This document shows, piece after piece, positions 41,292 to 49,752 of a stretch of 64,000 nt of DNA. The stretch is from PALSA-505 sp963699015 (GTDB taxonomy: Bacteria; Actinomycetota; Actinomycetes; Streptosporangiales; Streptosporangiaceae). The stretch spans positions 1 to 64,000 of the forward strand of contig CAVOSX010000008.1 of assembly GCA_963699015.1 (NCBI GenBank). The letters run 5' to 3'. The notes under the pieces are model-generated. The model was not told where the DNA came from and did no database searches. It was given only the letters and a program-made list of their open reading frames with translations. Made by a program: the position numbers and the translations under genes. Each line of letters opens with the position of its first letter. Within the stretch, counting starts at the first letter, position 1.

Positions 41292-41843
41292 GTGAGTCTT
41301 TACCAGATGTTCGACGCGGCTGACCCGCCGTCGTCCCCCTACCCCGGGTGCCAGGCGGTCGCCGGGTACATCGGCGGCAACACCCCGCACGTATGGACGG
41401 CCGCCGAGTGGCAGCGGTTCGGCCACCTCAGACAGTTCCCCATCTGGACCGGCTATGCCGAAGCCAACCCCGCGCACCATGGCCAGCAAGCGGTTGCGGC
41501 GATGCGCGCGCGCGGCTGGGCGGCTGGGCGGCCGGACCGGCGGGCAGTGATCGTTGATGAGGAAACCGAGGTCAACGCGGCGTGGATCGACGCATTCGCC
41601 GCCGTGGTATGGGCCGCCGGCTACCAGACGTTCATCTACGGGTCGCTCGCCACGGTCCTAGACAACCCGCCGAAGGAGGGCTACCTGATCGCGGACTGGA
41701 ATGACGTCCCGACGGTGCCGCCGTATGCACACGTGATCGGCCATCAGTACAAGCCGGATGTCCCGTGGGACGGAACGCAAGTGGACCTATCAGTGATCTC
41801 TGAAGAGATGCTCGTCCACGGCGGCCAGGGCCCGCGAAAATAA
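41292..41843 (+). CDS. GH25-like / DUF1906-type glycoside hydrolase-like protein
   Basis: 183 residues from the GTG at 41292 (weak AAGGA upstream). Order of motifs: QMFDAADPPSSPYPGCQAVA-GYIGGNTPHVWT, then FPIWTGYAEANPAHHGQQAV, RRAVIVDEETEVNAAWIDAF, YQTFIYGSLATVL, YLIADWND and HVIGHQYKPDVPWDGTQVDL. This is the TIM-barrel pattern of GH25-like and Rv2525c-like domains, with the acidic VDEE strand and the terminal Q...DG..VDL strand. It lacks a signal peptide. Could be a lysozyme-like enzyme or a non-catalytic carbohydrate binder, often phage- or element-borne. A tRNA-Phe scar remnant follows at 41859. Confidence 0.6.
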   Translation: MSLYQMFDAADPPSSPYPGCQAVAGYIGGNTPHVWTAAEWQRFGHLRQFPIWTGYAEANPAHHGQQAVAAMRARGWAAGRPDRRAVIVDEETEVNAAWIDAFAAVVWAAGYQTFIYGSLATVLDNPPKEGYLIADWNDVPTVPPYAHVIGHQYKPDVPWDGTQVDLSVISEEMLVHGGQGPRK

Positions 41844-41858
41844 CGGCTCGCAGGCCCG

Positions 41859-41878
41859 CCTGAAAGCGGAAGGTCGGC
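41859..41878 (+). repeat. Short third remnant of the tRNA-Phe 3' half
   Basis: CCTGAAAGCGGAAGGTCGGC matches the start of the 47-base repeat with one A missing from the loop; the T-arm and acceptor are gone. The rest of 41844-42272 shows no gene. Confidence 0.4.
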
Positions 41879-42272
41879 TCTGGCCTTGGCGAGGCCCCGC
41901 CCGGCGCGCCCGCGCCATCGCAGGTGCAGCAGGCCGTTATCCCGATATGGTCAATCGGCCTGGCGCGGTGCTGGCTGCGCAGGCCCGTCCCCTTCGCGGC
42001 CGATTATCACGCCCGCCTGCAGGACCAGGGTCATCTCCACGTCCAGGTGTCCGTGAACACGTCGGGGAAGGCGTCACCGCCGAACAGCACCGCGGTGCCG
42101 GTGGCCGTGTCATAAGCCATCGCTGCCACCCACCGGGCGTGCAGGCTGGCCGCCGGGTGCTGCCGGGTCCAGCTATCCGGAGGCCGACCGTGACGGCTTC
42201 ATGACGGAACGGCTGATGCTCCTCGCCACCCCGCCACGGCCGATCACGATTCGCCTTCACGGCTTGTGAGCT

Positions 42273-42872
42273 TCAGCTGGCCGGCGGCTTTCCCGGTGAT
42301 GATGACGGCCCTGGCGGCGCAGGCCTGTCCTGTTCCAGGATGCGCCGCTTAGCGGCCGCATAGGCAGCGTCAGAAAGCACGCCCTGATTGTGCAGCTGTG
42401 CGAGCTGGTGCAAGTGTGATACCCACGACGTCTTGTCATCCGCGGCCGGGGGCGCAGGGGCGGCTGGTCTGACCGGCGTGGCTGACCTGGCGGGCGCGGG
42501 AGCGCCGGGCTGGGCCGGAGTCAAGACCTGCTGGCCTGCGGGGTTTAGCCCGAGCTGACGCCAGAACCGCTCGACCTGCGCCATGTACTGGGCCTGGGAG
42601 AGCCGGCCTGCACGCAGCGACGCGGTCGCGCTGGACATCGAACGTACGTGACGCAGTTGGACGTCGTTGACCTGAAGGCCCCGGCTGCACACGGGACAGA
42701 CCAGGTAGTCGTCCGTCCCGTAGGGCACGACGGGTACGAAGTACAGGCGCACCGACTTCTTCGACCGGACGTGGTGCAGGAATACCTGGTTATGGCAGTT
42801 CGGGCACACGTACGGCGCCACCTCGCCCTGATCCTCAGGACTGCCCGCCCCGAAACCGAAAATCACCACCAT
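42273..42872 (-). CDS. Zinc-ribbon protein with C-terminal SHOCT-like helix
   Basis: 199 residues from the ATG at 42872. The N-terminus MVVIFGFGAGSP...PYVCPNCHNQVFLHHVRSKK and LYFVPVVPYGTDDYLVCPVC form a four-Cys zinc ribbon with the membrane-adjacent FVP-PYG pattern of a widespread small-protein family. A Pro/Ala-rich linker follows, then a C-terminal LHQLAQLHNQGVLSDAAYAA-AKRRIL, which resembles a SHOCT oligomerisation helix. Another such helix-like stretch (RAGRLSQAQYMAQVERFW) lies before the linker. Function unknown. Convergent with nothing; flanked by scar-containing DNA. Confidence 0.6.
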   Translation of the reverse strand: MVVIFGFGAGSPEDQGEVAPYVCPNCHNQVFLHHVRSKKSVRLYFVPVVPYGTDDYLVCPVCSRGLQVNDVQLRHVRSMSSATASLRAGRLSQAQYMAQVERFWRQLGLNPAGQQVLTPAQPGAPAPARSATPVRPAAPAPPAADDKTSWVSHLHQLAQLHNQGVLSDAAYAAAKRRILEQDRPAPPGPSSSPGKPPAS

Positions 42873-43111
42873 GTGGCAAGTGAACCGAAGCATCTAGCGC
42901 CTCGGTTCACCCCTAACAGGTGATAGCGGGGCGACGTGCCCGTCGATGTGCGGGCGTAAGGCGCGGCCAGCGCGGCAGCCCGGCCCGCGGTCCACCTGGC
43001 GGCGTGGCACGAGCCCGTATGGCCGAGCGCTGCACGAACGGTGCGCGAACGGCGCAGTTCGTACGTTCGGCTGTACACCGGATTGCAAACGACGGATCTG
43101 TGGGAGACGAG

Positions 43112-44896
43112 ATGACCGCATCAGCCTGCATAACCGCCGCCCGAGATGCAGAGCCGGCTGCCGCCGTGCGCGGTGTGACCGCAGAGGCGCAGGCGGTCCT
43201 CGTCATCGTCGGCCGTGAGCCCGGCGCCCGGGAGAGCATCCGCCGGGAACTGTGCAAGCGGTATCGCGCAGACTATCAGATCGTGGTCTGCGACCGGCCC
43301 GCAGAGCTGGCCCCCTGGATGCGGGACCTGCTGGCCGCAGGCCTGCCGGTTGCGCTGGTCATTGGCGAGGTCGGTGCGCAGGACCCGGATGGCATCGAGG
43401 TGCTTGCCGGGATCCGCAGCATCGACCCGACCGCGCTTCGGGTGGCCACGGTTGGCTGGGGTGACTGGGCATCGGTGCGGTCGGTCTTCGACGCGGTCAC
43501 CGTGGGCAAGATCGACCACTGGGTGACGCGTCCGGTGCAGAGCCCGGCTGAGGAGTTCCACCGCTCGATCACCGAGTTTCTAGGGGAGTGGAGCAGCCAG
43601 CGCGGCGGCGGCTTCGAGGCGGTGCGGGTGATTGGCGAGCGATGGTCCGCACGGTCTCAAGAGCTGCGTGACCTCTTCTCCCGGCACCGGGTCCCGGCCG
43701 GGTTCTACGACGCCGCCTCCGGGCAGGGCCGGCAGATGCTGCACGAACTCGGCCTGGAGTCAACGGAACTACCGGTTGTCGCGCTCCGGTTCGGGGCTGA
43801 GCGGCCGGCGCTGGTCAACCCCTCCAACCTGGAGATCGCGGACGCCTTCGGCGTTATGACGCCGATCTCGCCCGGGGAGGTCTTCGATGTGGCAGTGGTC
43901 GGCGCAGGGCCGGCGGGGCTCGCCGCCGCGGTCTACGCGTCGTCAGAAGGCCTGCGGACCGTGGTTATCGAGCATGAGGCCATCGGCGGGCAGGCGGGGA
44001 CCAGCTCGATGATCCGCAACTACCCTGGCTTCTCCCAGGGCATCAGCGGTGCCAGGCTGGCGCAGGAGACCTGGCGGCAGGCATGGACCCTGGGCACCAC
44101 ATTCCGGTACATGCGGCAGGTCGAGGGCCTGTCGAGCGAGGATGGCCGCTACCGGCTGCGGCTTTCCGACGGCAGCGTTCTCAGCTCACGCACCGTGGTC
44201 ATCGCGACCGGCGCCGCCTACCGGCGGTTCGGTATCGCGAGCCTGGAGGCGCTGCAGGGCCGGGGGGTCTTCTACGGCTCTGCGGTGAGTGAGGCCCCGG
44301 CCATGCGCGGACGGAACGTATTCGTCGCCGGAGGCGGCAACTCCGCCGGGCAGACCGCGCTGCACATGGCCAAGTGGGCCGCCCGGGTGACGGTCCTGGT
44401 GCGCGGCCAATCGCTGGCCGAAAGCATGTCCGACTACCTGATCCGCGAGATCGATGCCACGCCGAACGTGGATATCTGCCATCGCTTTCAGGTGGCCGGC
44501 GGCTCCGGCACCAGCCATCTGGAATCGCTGGTACTCCAAGACGCCGTCTCCGGGGCCCGCCGAAGTGTCCCGGCTGACGCCTTGTTTATCCTCATCGGCT
44601 CGCAGCCGCGGACCGAGTGGCTCGGCGCGGGCGTCACCCGCGACCAGCAGGGGTTCATCCTCACCGGATCGGACCTGCTGAGCGACGCCAGCGCTGGCTG
44701 GCCCCTCGACCGTCCGCCGCTGCCGCTAGAAACGAGCCTGCCCGGAGTGTTCGCGGCCGGTGACGTGCGCCAGGGCTCGATCAAACGTGTCGCGTCCGCG
44801 GTGGGCGAGGGCGCGATCACCATTCCCCTGGTGCACCGCTACCTGGAAACCATGACGGCCGCGGGTGATACCGCGGGCCGCATAGCCGGGCACTGA
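43112..44896 (+). CDS. Thioredoxin reductase-like flavoprotein with N-terminal receiver-like domain
   Basis: 594 residues, start behind GGGAGACGAG. Residues ~28-150 are receiver-like (AVLVIVGREPGARESIRREL; the VALVIGEVGAQDPDGIEVLA strand holds the acidic position; KIDHWVTRP). Residues ~175-250 are glutaredoxin-like (RWSARSQELRDLFSRHRVPA). The rest is a TrxR fold: FAD motif DVAVVGAGPAGLAAAVYASS, IGGQAGTSSMIRNYPGFSQG, NADPH motif NVFVAGGGNSAGQTALHMAK and SLPGVFAAGDVRQGSIKRVA. The usual CxxC (YCATCD) is replaced by FYGSAVSEAP, so disulfide reductase chemistry is unlikely. A strong hairpin follows the gene. Confidence 0.85.
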   Translation: MTASACITAARDAEPAAAVRGVTAEAQAVLVIVGREPGARESIRRELCKRYRADYQIVVCDRPAELAPWMRDLLAAGLPVALVIGEVGAQDPDGIEVLAGIRSIDPTALRVATVGWGDWASVRSVFDAVTVGKIDHWVTRPVQSPAEEFHRSITEFLGEWSSQRGGGFEAVRVIGERWSARSQELRDLFSRHRVPAGFYDAASGQGRQMLHELGLESTELPVVALRFGAERPALVNPSNLEIADAFGVMTPISPGEVFDVAVVGAGPAGLAAAVYASSEGLRTVVIEHEAIGGQAGTSSMIRNYPGFSQGISGARLAQETWRQAWTLGTTFRYMRQVEGLSSEDGRYRLRLSDGSVLSSRTVVIATGAAYRRFGIASLEALQGRGVFYGSAVSEAPAMRGRNVFVAGGGNSAGQTALHMAKWAARVTVLVRGQSLAESMSDYLIREIDATPNVDICHRFQVAGGSGTSHLESLVLQDAVSGARRSVPADALFILIGSQPRTEWLGAGVTRDQQGFILTGSDLLSDASAGWPLDRPPLPLETSLPGVFAAGDVRQGSIKRVASAVGEGAITIPLVHRYLETMTAAGDTAGRIAGH

Positions 44897-44944
44897 TGCG
44901 GCGGCCGACGCGCAGAATCTGACGAAAGCCCGGTACGCGCTGTC

Positions 44945-44989
44945 GAAGAACCCCAGGACGACCCTGAGCGGTCCTGCCGGGAGTTCTTC
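44945..44989. terminator. Bidirectional hairpin terminator
   Basis: GAAGAAC (44945-44951) pairs with GTTCTTC (44983-44989) and the inner AGGAC..ACC/GGTCCT arms extend the stem. It lies between the ends of the convergent flavoprotein and MarR genes. Confidence 0.6.
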
Positions 44990-45028
44990 AGCCTCCCCAG
45001 ATGGGTGAATTCGCTCTACCAGCGGTGG

Positions 45029-45475
45029 TCACGACGGCGGCCCGCTGGATCGCTCTCGCCTGGTGTAGGGCGGGCGGTCGAGGATCTGGAGGAGCGTGCT
45101 GCGCAGCTGGCGGACCGAGGGCTCGCCCAGGCGGCCGGTGATCTCAGCTTCGAGTTCGCCCAGTGCGGACAGGGCAGCATGCACGACGGCCCATCCCTTG
45201 TCGGTGAATTCGATGATCTTGGCGCGCCGGTCTGCCGGGTCGGTCGTGCGCTGGAGGTACCCGCGGCGCTCGATCTCCGCGACGAGCTCGGCCATCGCCT
45301 GCTTGGTCATGTTGGCGCGCGCGGCCAATTCGGTCAGGCGGATCCCGGAGGCGGGGATATGCGGCATCACGTTGTTCCACGAATCGCGGTGGCCGGTGAT
45401 GCCCGCCTCGAGCAGCTTGTCGTTCAGGTCAGTGGCCATCTGCCGGGTAGCCAGGCCGAGGAGCCGCGCCCGCAC
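45029..45475 (-). CDS. MarR family transcriptional regulator
   Basis: About 148 residues if started at the GTG 45475. Winged HTH: GIRLTELAARANMTKQAMAE, LVAEIERRGYLQRTTDPADR and RAKIIEFTDKGWAVVHAALS (wing with DRR). The N- and C-terminal helices (RARLLGLATRQMATDLNDKL; LGELEAEITGRLGEPSVRQL) form the dimer interface. An upstream GTG at 45517 would overlap the divergent NTF2-like gene, so the start is uncertain. Likely controls itself and the adjacent divergent gene. Ends with a basic RRERSSGPPS tail. Confidence 0.8.
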   Translation of the reverse strand: MRARLLGLATRQMATDLNDKLLEAGITGHRDSWNNVMPHIPASGIRLTELAARANMTKQAMAELVAEIERRGYLQRTTDPADRRAKIIEFTDKGWAVVHAALSALGELEAEITGRLGEPSVRQLRSTLLQILDRPPYTRRERSSGPPS

Positions 45476-45504
45476 CGCAGCCGTAACAAGGGAAGGAGTA
45501 CCTG

Positions 45505-45944
45505 ATGGACGCTTCACAGGTGCAGGAGTTGTTTCGCCGCGCAGTGACCAGCGATGACGCCGCCGCGATGCGGGAGGGCCTGGAACGGATGCTCGGGCCG
45601 GCGAGTACGGCGGCCTGTCCCCGGAACGGGAGTACGAGTTGCGATGCCCCGACGTCGTGATGGACATGCCGCAGTCGCGCGAGCGGATCCGCGGACGCGA
45701 CCCGCTGCGCACGATGCAGGAGGCGTTCCCCGCGCCTGCGCCAGCCATCACCCTGCGCAAGGTCACCGGTTCCCGCCATGTCTGGGTCGCCGAGGCCGAC
45801 GTCGACTACCGCGGCGACCAGACCCAGGCGGTCGTCATCTTCGAACTGGACGACCAAGGGCTGATCGCCAAGGAGACCCGCTACTACCCCCAGCAGTTCG
45901 AAGCCCCAGCCTGGCGCGCCGAACTGGCGGAGGCGATGGACTGA
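45505..45944 (+). pseudogene. NTF2-like (SnoaL-type) protein, single-base frameshift
   Basis: The ATG at 45505, after AAGGGAAGGAG, encodes MDASQVQELFRRAVTSDDAA and AMREGLERMLG. The frame then breaks near 45597. A second frame continues EYGGLSPEREYELRCPDVVM, IRGRDPLRTMQEAFPAPAPA, VWVAEADVDYRGDQTQAVVI and DDQGLIAKETRYYPQQFEAP to a TGA at 45942-45944. Restoring one G in GGGCC (to GGGGCC) joins them into a typical ~145-residue SnoaL-like alpha+beta protein. Either a recent pseudogene or a sequencing error. Divergent from the MarR regulator. Confidence 0.7.
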
Positions 45945-46006
45945 AGCCCGCCGTGCACCGCTGACCAGTCCTCGCACCTGTGGCACACGGAGGGCGGCCT
46001 GATCGC

Positions 46007-46663
46007 CTACTCCTGGCGCGCGAAGATCTGCAGGAAGAACAGGAAGACGTTCAGGATGTCGAGGAAGATCGACGCGGCCAGCAACGGCGCCGAGCGGACG
46101 TCGCGGGACGTCCGTATCCGCTGGAAGTCGAACATGGTGTAGCCGGCGAAGATGACCAGGCCGAGCACGGAGTAGATCAGCGCTCCGCCGGGGATGTTGA
46201 CGAAGATCAGCACGATGCCGAACGCGATCAGGGCCAGCAGCGCCCAGAAGCTGGCCCGGGCGACCGGGGCGAGGTCACGCCGGGTGGCGTAGCCGACCGC
46301 CCCGAACCCGGCGATGAACAGCGCGGTGGCCCCGCCTGCCTGCCACAGCGCCTGCGGGTCCATGCTGCCGTAGTAGGCGACCGTCGGGGCCACGGCCAGC
46401 CCGATCAGCAGGCCGAACGCGCCCAGCAGCCCGACCGTCAGCTGCTGCGACCTGCGGGCCGCGAACTGCATGCCGATCAGGCAGGCGAATGCGGCGATGA
46501 ACGCCACGATGCCAATGCCGCCGGTCAGGTTGCGACCCAGGTAGGCGCCGAGCGCGAACAGGCCCGCCGTGGCCGCGACGTACCCCATCGTCTGCGCGAA
46601 CAGGGTATGGACCTGGTCGCGGGTCGGCGCTCCCTGTCTCTGGTAGGTGAGTGACTCGCTCAT
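46007..46663 (-). CDS. Bax inhibitor-1/YccA family membrane protein
   Basis: 218 residues. After a short cytoplasmic N-terminus (YQRQGAPTRDQVHTLFAQTM) come seven hydrophobic helices. FAALLALIAFGIVLIFVNIP-type segments are followed by the family's conserved YSVLGLVIFAGYTMFDFQRI, with the Asp that in BsYetJ-like proteins forms the pH-sensing pair, and a final LLAASIFLDILNVFLFFLQI. Members are pH-dependent calcium leak channels in the cytoplasmic membrane. Transcribed alone. Confidence 0.88.
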   Translation of the reverse strand: MSESLTYQRQGAPTRDQVHTLFAQTMGYVAATAGLFALGAYLGRNLTGGIGIVAFIAAFACLIGMQFAARRSQQLTVGLLGAFGLLIGLAVAPTVAYYGSMDPQALWQAGGATALFIAGFGAVGYATRRDLAPVARASFWALLALIAFGIVLIFVNIPGGALIYSVLGLVIFAGYTMFDFQRIRTSRDVRSAPLLAASIFLDILNVFLFFLQIFARQE

Positions 46664-47325
46664 GACACGATGCTCTTTCCGCCAGTTAACTGGCTGGTCA
46701 CCTGCGGGTATCGGTGGAACAGGTCGATCGCGCGCAGCCGGCCGGGCCGCAGACGGCCGACCACACAGGCCTCTTGCGCGTGTAGCCGGCCCAGCTTTCG
46801 ACCATCGTCATGCACGCCCTTCTGCGCGTTCGCGGCCGGGTGCGGTGGGCCGTCCCCGGATCCGGGCCCGGCCAGGATTCTCGCACCTGCCCGGCCCCAG
46901 TCCCAGTCCCCGTCCCAGTCCCAGTCCCAGTCCCATGGTCGTGGATCCGGTGGTCACCGCCAAGCCCGGCCTCGTTGAAGTAGATGAGGCTGTGGCAGGC
47001 CTTCTTCATCCGCGGTCGCCAGCATTAAATACAGAAATATTTTTCGAGAAACTTGACTCAGGCGTTGATGTGTGGTCGGCTGGAGAGGGTTGCTCCGGAC
47101 CTCGGTAGCTAGCGCCGCTGAGTTTCACGGAACGCTGCACGAGCCCGGTGTTTTGTCCGCAGGGCGGCCTGCCAATGGATCCCGGCTTTCTGCATACCGC
47201 AGCGCAACACAATCAGGCGAATGCGGGGTCTACGGCGGTGCGCCCGCCGGCGGGACGATTCGGCGCGCGATCCCGTTACACCTGGCCGATCGGACCAAAG
47301 TTACGGTGAACTGGAGGAGACAGAA
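46664..47325. other. Intergenic region with hexamer tandem repeat
   Basis: 660 bases without a convincing gene. Holds the CCCAGT repeat (46896-46935), an AT-richer stretch near 47020-47060 and, at its end, the GGAGGAG ribosome site of the hemoglobin gene. Confidence 0.5.
46896..46935 (+). repeat. CCCAGT hexanucleotide tandem repeat
   Basis: Six tandem units of CCCAGT (third unit CCCCGT) plus a partial seventh. On the other strand it reads (ACTGGG)n. Not within a recognised gene; likely prone to length change. Confidence 0.7.
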
Positions 47326-47721
47326 GTGGAAACACAGCCAACATCGCTGTACGAGCGACTCGGCGGCATCTACAACGTCGCCACCGTCGTCAACGATTTC
47401 ATCGACCGGATCATGGTTGATGACAGGCTGAACGCGAATCCCCGCGTCAACGAGGCGCACCACCGAGTGCTGCCGCCCGGGTTCAAGTACCTGGTGACGG
47501 AACAGGTCGGCGAGGCGACCGGGGGACCGCAGCGGTACACGGGCCGCTCAATGGAAGACTCCCATCGGGATCTGCTGATCACCGCAGACGAATGGCAGGC
47601 CTTCATCGACGATTTCAACGAGACGCTCGACAAGTTTGGGGTACCGCAGCAGGAACGGGCGGAGCTGCTCGCAATAATCGAGAGCACCAGAGACGACATT
47701 GTCGTCGGACCGCCGTCCTGA
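47326..47721 (+). CDS. Group I truncated hemoglobin
   Basis: 131 residues from a GTG behind GGAGGAG. Reads SLYERLGGIYNVATVVNDFI (helix A/B), DRIMVDDRLNANPRVNEAHH, KYLVTEQVGEATGGPQRYTG, the helix-E/F SMEDSHRDLLITADEWQAFI (proximal His in SHRDL) and VPQQERAELLAIIESTRDDI. This matches the group I 2/2 hemoglobin layout (MYxxIGG...F.YxTGGP.xYTG.....H). Binds O2 or NO and typically detoxifies NO. A hairpin (47780-47797) follows. Not in an operon with its neighbours. Confidence 0.88.
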   Translation: METQPTSLYERLGGIYNVATVVNDFIDRIMVDDRLNANPRVNEAHHRVLPPGFKYLVTEQVGEATGGPQRYTGRSMEDSHRDLLITADEWQAFIDDFNETLDKFGVPQQERAELLAIIESTRDDIVVGPPS

Positions 47722-47779
47722 GCCAGGCGCAACCCCCATGGCGGAGCATGCCGTGAAACGGTCCGGCTCCCCATAGATC

Positions 47780-47797
47780 AGTGGCTGCGCAGCCACT
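47780..47797. terminator. Palindromic hairpin between convergent genes
   Basis: AGTGGCTGCGCAGCCACT is a perfect 18-base palindrome: a 7-bp stem with a GCGC loop. It lies 60 bp after the hemoglobin stop and 35 bp from the end of the convergent sigma gene, so may terminate both. Confidence 0.45.
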
Positions 47798-47831
47798 GCC
47801 CGCCGAATCGATCGCATGGGTGCTGATGGGG

Positions 47832-48377
47832 TTAGAACCGCGATAGCGCCGCGTGCAGGCGGGGCAGCGCGCTACCGGCGGGGAGGTCGAGCAGGCTGGC
47901 CGCCTGCGCGGCGCTGTAGCCGCGGTAGTAGACCAGCAGGATCAGCTTCCGCGAGGACGCGTCGAGATGTTCCAGCCCGGCTGGCAGCGAGACTGCTGAC
48001 AGCGGTGCCAGTTCCTCGGCGGCGGTAGCGGCGTGGGGAACCGCCGTGCCGCGGTGCGCCCGCAGGTACCCGATGGCGTGGCAGCGGGCCACGTTTAGCA
48101 CCCAGGCAGTTGCGCTGCCGCAGACGGGATCGTAGCGGACGGCGCTGTGCCACAGCTGCTGGTACGCCGCGGCGGTAATGTCCTCGGCCACCGCGGTGTC
48201 GCCCAGCATGAGGCTCACCAGGCCAAGCACCTGCGCCGCCATGCGCTGGTACAGCGCCATGAACGCGACCTGGTCGCCGTGTCCGACTCGAGCTAGCAGG
48301 TCGGCGGTGGCGGTATCACCGGGCGGCTGTGCTGGCGGCGGCGCGGGGGTGCTGCCGGCTGGCGGTGCGCTCGCCAT
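47832..48377 (-). CDS. ECF sigma factor, SigK-like
   Basis: 181 residues from the ATG at 48377 behind GGGGG. Region 2: DLLARVGHGDQVAFMALYQR, VLGLVSLMLGDTAVAEDITA and AAYQQLWHSAVRYDPVCGSA-TAWVLNVARCHAIGYLRAHR, the SigK/SigL-type DxxxxSAxAWVxxxAR pattern. Region 4: LDASSRKLILLVYYRGYSAA and QAASLLDLPAGSALPRLHAA; the recognition helix is weaker than usual (no KSR motif). No zinc anti-sigma gene (RskA/RslA) is adjacent, unusual for this group. Divergent from the DUF6529-like gene at 48613. Confidence 0.75.
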   Translation of the reverse strand: MASAPPAGSTPAPPPAQPPGDTATADLLARVGHGDQVAFMALYQRMAAQVLGLVSLMLGDTAVAEDITAAAYQQLWHSAVRYDPVCGSATAWVLNVARCHAIGYLRAHRGTAVPHAATAAEELAPLSAVSLPAGLEHLDASSRKLILLVYYRGYSAAQAASLLDLPAGSALPRLHAALSRF

Positions 48378-48612
48378 CGCCACCCCCAGCGGAAGAGATA
48401 CCACCAGGGTCTGGGGCGGCAGAAACTCATAGTTACGCTATGCCACCGCAGCAGCCCGGGCAACGGGTCGCCGCGCGCCGCAAGTACCTGAGCCAGAATC
48501 GCCCAGACGGATCCGGGCTGGATCGACCCCGCATGAACCTGGGCGGGTATGCAGTCGTGGTCACAGTGAGCGATCTGTAAACAGGGTGCTGGCAGCGGCC
48601 GAGGCGGTTTGC

Positions 48613-49170
48613 ATGACACCACCGGATTCCTATGACAAGCCTGCCGCCTGGCGGCTGGCGTGGATAGGACTGCTGGCCGCGGGGGTCGCCGTCGCGCTTT
48701 ACGTGGCGGGCAGGCTGCATCAGCCGGATTACAGCCAGGTCATGTTCGGCGTGGACGCGTTCGCCCTGAAGTCCGAGCTGTCAACCATTGCATTGGGCCT
48801 GGCCGCGCTCCAGGTGCTGCTCGCGCTTTGGCTATACCGCAAGCTGCCGGTGGTGGGGGCGCCGCCGCGCCGGGTGCCGCTGGCGCACCGCGTGATTGGC
48901 TTCGGCCTGTTCGCGCTCACCGTGCCGATCGCCGTGCACTGCCTGGTCGCCTACGGCGTGCAACTCACGAGCCTGAGGGTCGCGATCCACTCGATCGCTG
49001 GTTGTTTCTTCTACGGCGCGTTCGCCGCGAAGGTACTCCTTGTGCGCAGCCGGCGGCTGCCGCGATGGGTCCTGCCTGTAGCCGGCGGAACGCTGGCCGC
49101 GGTCCTCGGCGTGCTCTGGTACACCTCGGCGCTCTGGTATTACAACGGCGAGCAACTGCCCCATATCTAG
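48613..49170 (+). CDS. DUF6529-like polytopic membrane protein
   Basis: 185 residues. Five hydrophobic segments: WRLAWIGLLAAGVAVALYVA, LSTIALGLAALQVLLALWLY, HRVIGFGLFALTVPIAVHCL, VAIHSIAGCFFYGAFAAKVL and WVLPVAGGTLAAVLGVLWYT. His residues at helix edges (AHRVIG, VHCLVAYG, IHSIAG) resemble heme-b ligands of cytochrome-b561-like proteins, so a heme-binding role is possible. In actinomycetes similar genes sit beside SigK-like sigma factors and Rieske proteins; here the sigma factor is divergent and no Rieske gene follows. Confidence 0.65.
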   Translation: MTPPDSYDKPAAWRLAWIGLLAAGVAVALYVAGRLHQPDYSQVMFGVDAFALKSELSTIALGLAALQVLLALWLYRKLPVVGAPPRRVPLAHRVIGFGLFALTVPIAVHCLVAYGVQLTSLRVAIHSIAGCFFYGAFAAKVLLVRSRRLPRWVLPVAGGTLAAVLGVLWYTSALWYYNGEQLPHI

Positions 49171-49234
49171 ATCGGACCTTAACCGCGACCTCGGGTCCTG
49201 CCAGGCCGCACTCGGCATTCTGCCAGGTCAGCAC

Positions 49235-49609
49235 CTAAGTATCAGCCGGGGCGGGGGTGTTCCGGATGACGATGAGGGTAATGATCTTGCCGTCCCTGAC
49301 CGTGAAGTAGTTGGTCAGGATCAGGTCGCCGGGAGGCAGGTTCGTCTTGTCGTACTCGCCGTCGTACTTGGCGCGGACGATGGTGTCGCCGTAGTGGTCA
49401 ATGACCTCGGTAACCTGCAGGGTGATCTTGTCGCCGACAATCTCCCTGGTGACCCAGCGGCGGATGGCCTCGATCCCCCAGAACTCCCGGCGGGCGTCGT
49501 TGACCAGGGCATCAGCGGCGAAGGTCGCCATGATGGCGTCCTCGTCGAAGGCATTGACGGCGGCGACGTGCTCGGCCAGCACGGAGTCGAGGGCAAGCGT
49601 GTCGGTCAT
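49235..49609 (-). CDS. NTF2-like (SnoaL-type) protein
   Basis: 124 residues from the ATG at 49609 behind GAAGGAG. Reads LAEHVAAVNAFDEDAIMATF, AADALVNDARREFWGIEAIR and RWVTREIVGDKITLQVTEVI. The GDTIVRAKYDGEYDKTNLPPGDLILTNYF and RDGKIITLIVIRN strands complete the cone-shaped alpha+beta fold. Such proteins are small isomerase-, hydratase- or binding-type enzymes; substrate unknown. Divergent from a MerR regulator, with two MerR-type operators between, so it is probably induced by that regulator's ligand. Confidence 0.82.
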   Translation of the reverse strand: MTDTLALDSVLAEHVAAVNAFDEDAIMATFAADALVNDARREFWGIEAIRRWVTREIVGDKITLQVTEVIDHYGDTIVRAKYDGEYDKTNLPPGDLILTNYFTVRDGKIITLIVIRNTPAPADT

Positions 49610-49689
49610 GGCTGTGCTCCTTCGCGGGTAGCTGCTGTGAATCTCGGTCACCGGCCGGTGACAGGCTCCACGCTGGCCGCTCCCGTCGC

Positions 49690-49746
49690 GGGAGGGTCAA
49701 CCCCCAGATCAGCATTTGACCCTCCCGCCAGGGGAGGGTTCACAAT
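49690..49746. promoter_or_regulatory. Back-to-back MerR-type promoters/operators
   Basis: On the plus strand TTGACCCTCCC-GCCA-GGGGAGGGTTCA begins at 49716, with CACAAT (49741-49746) as -10, giving a 19-bp spacer typical of MerR promoters. Transcription would start at about the ATG (49753), so the merR mRNA may be leaderless. On the minus strand TTGACCCTCCC starts at 49700, followed by GCGACGGGAGCGG, a second such site facing the NTF2-like gene. Confidence 0.65.
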
Positions 49747-49752
49747 GGCCTG

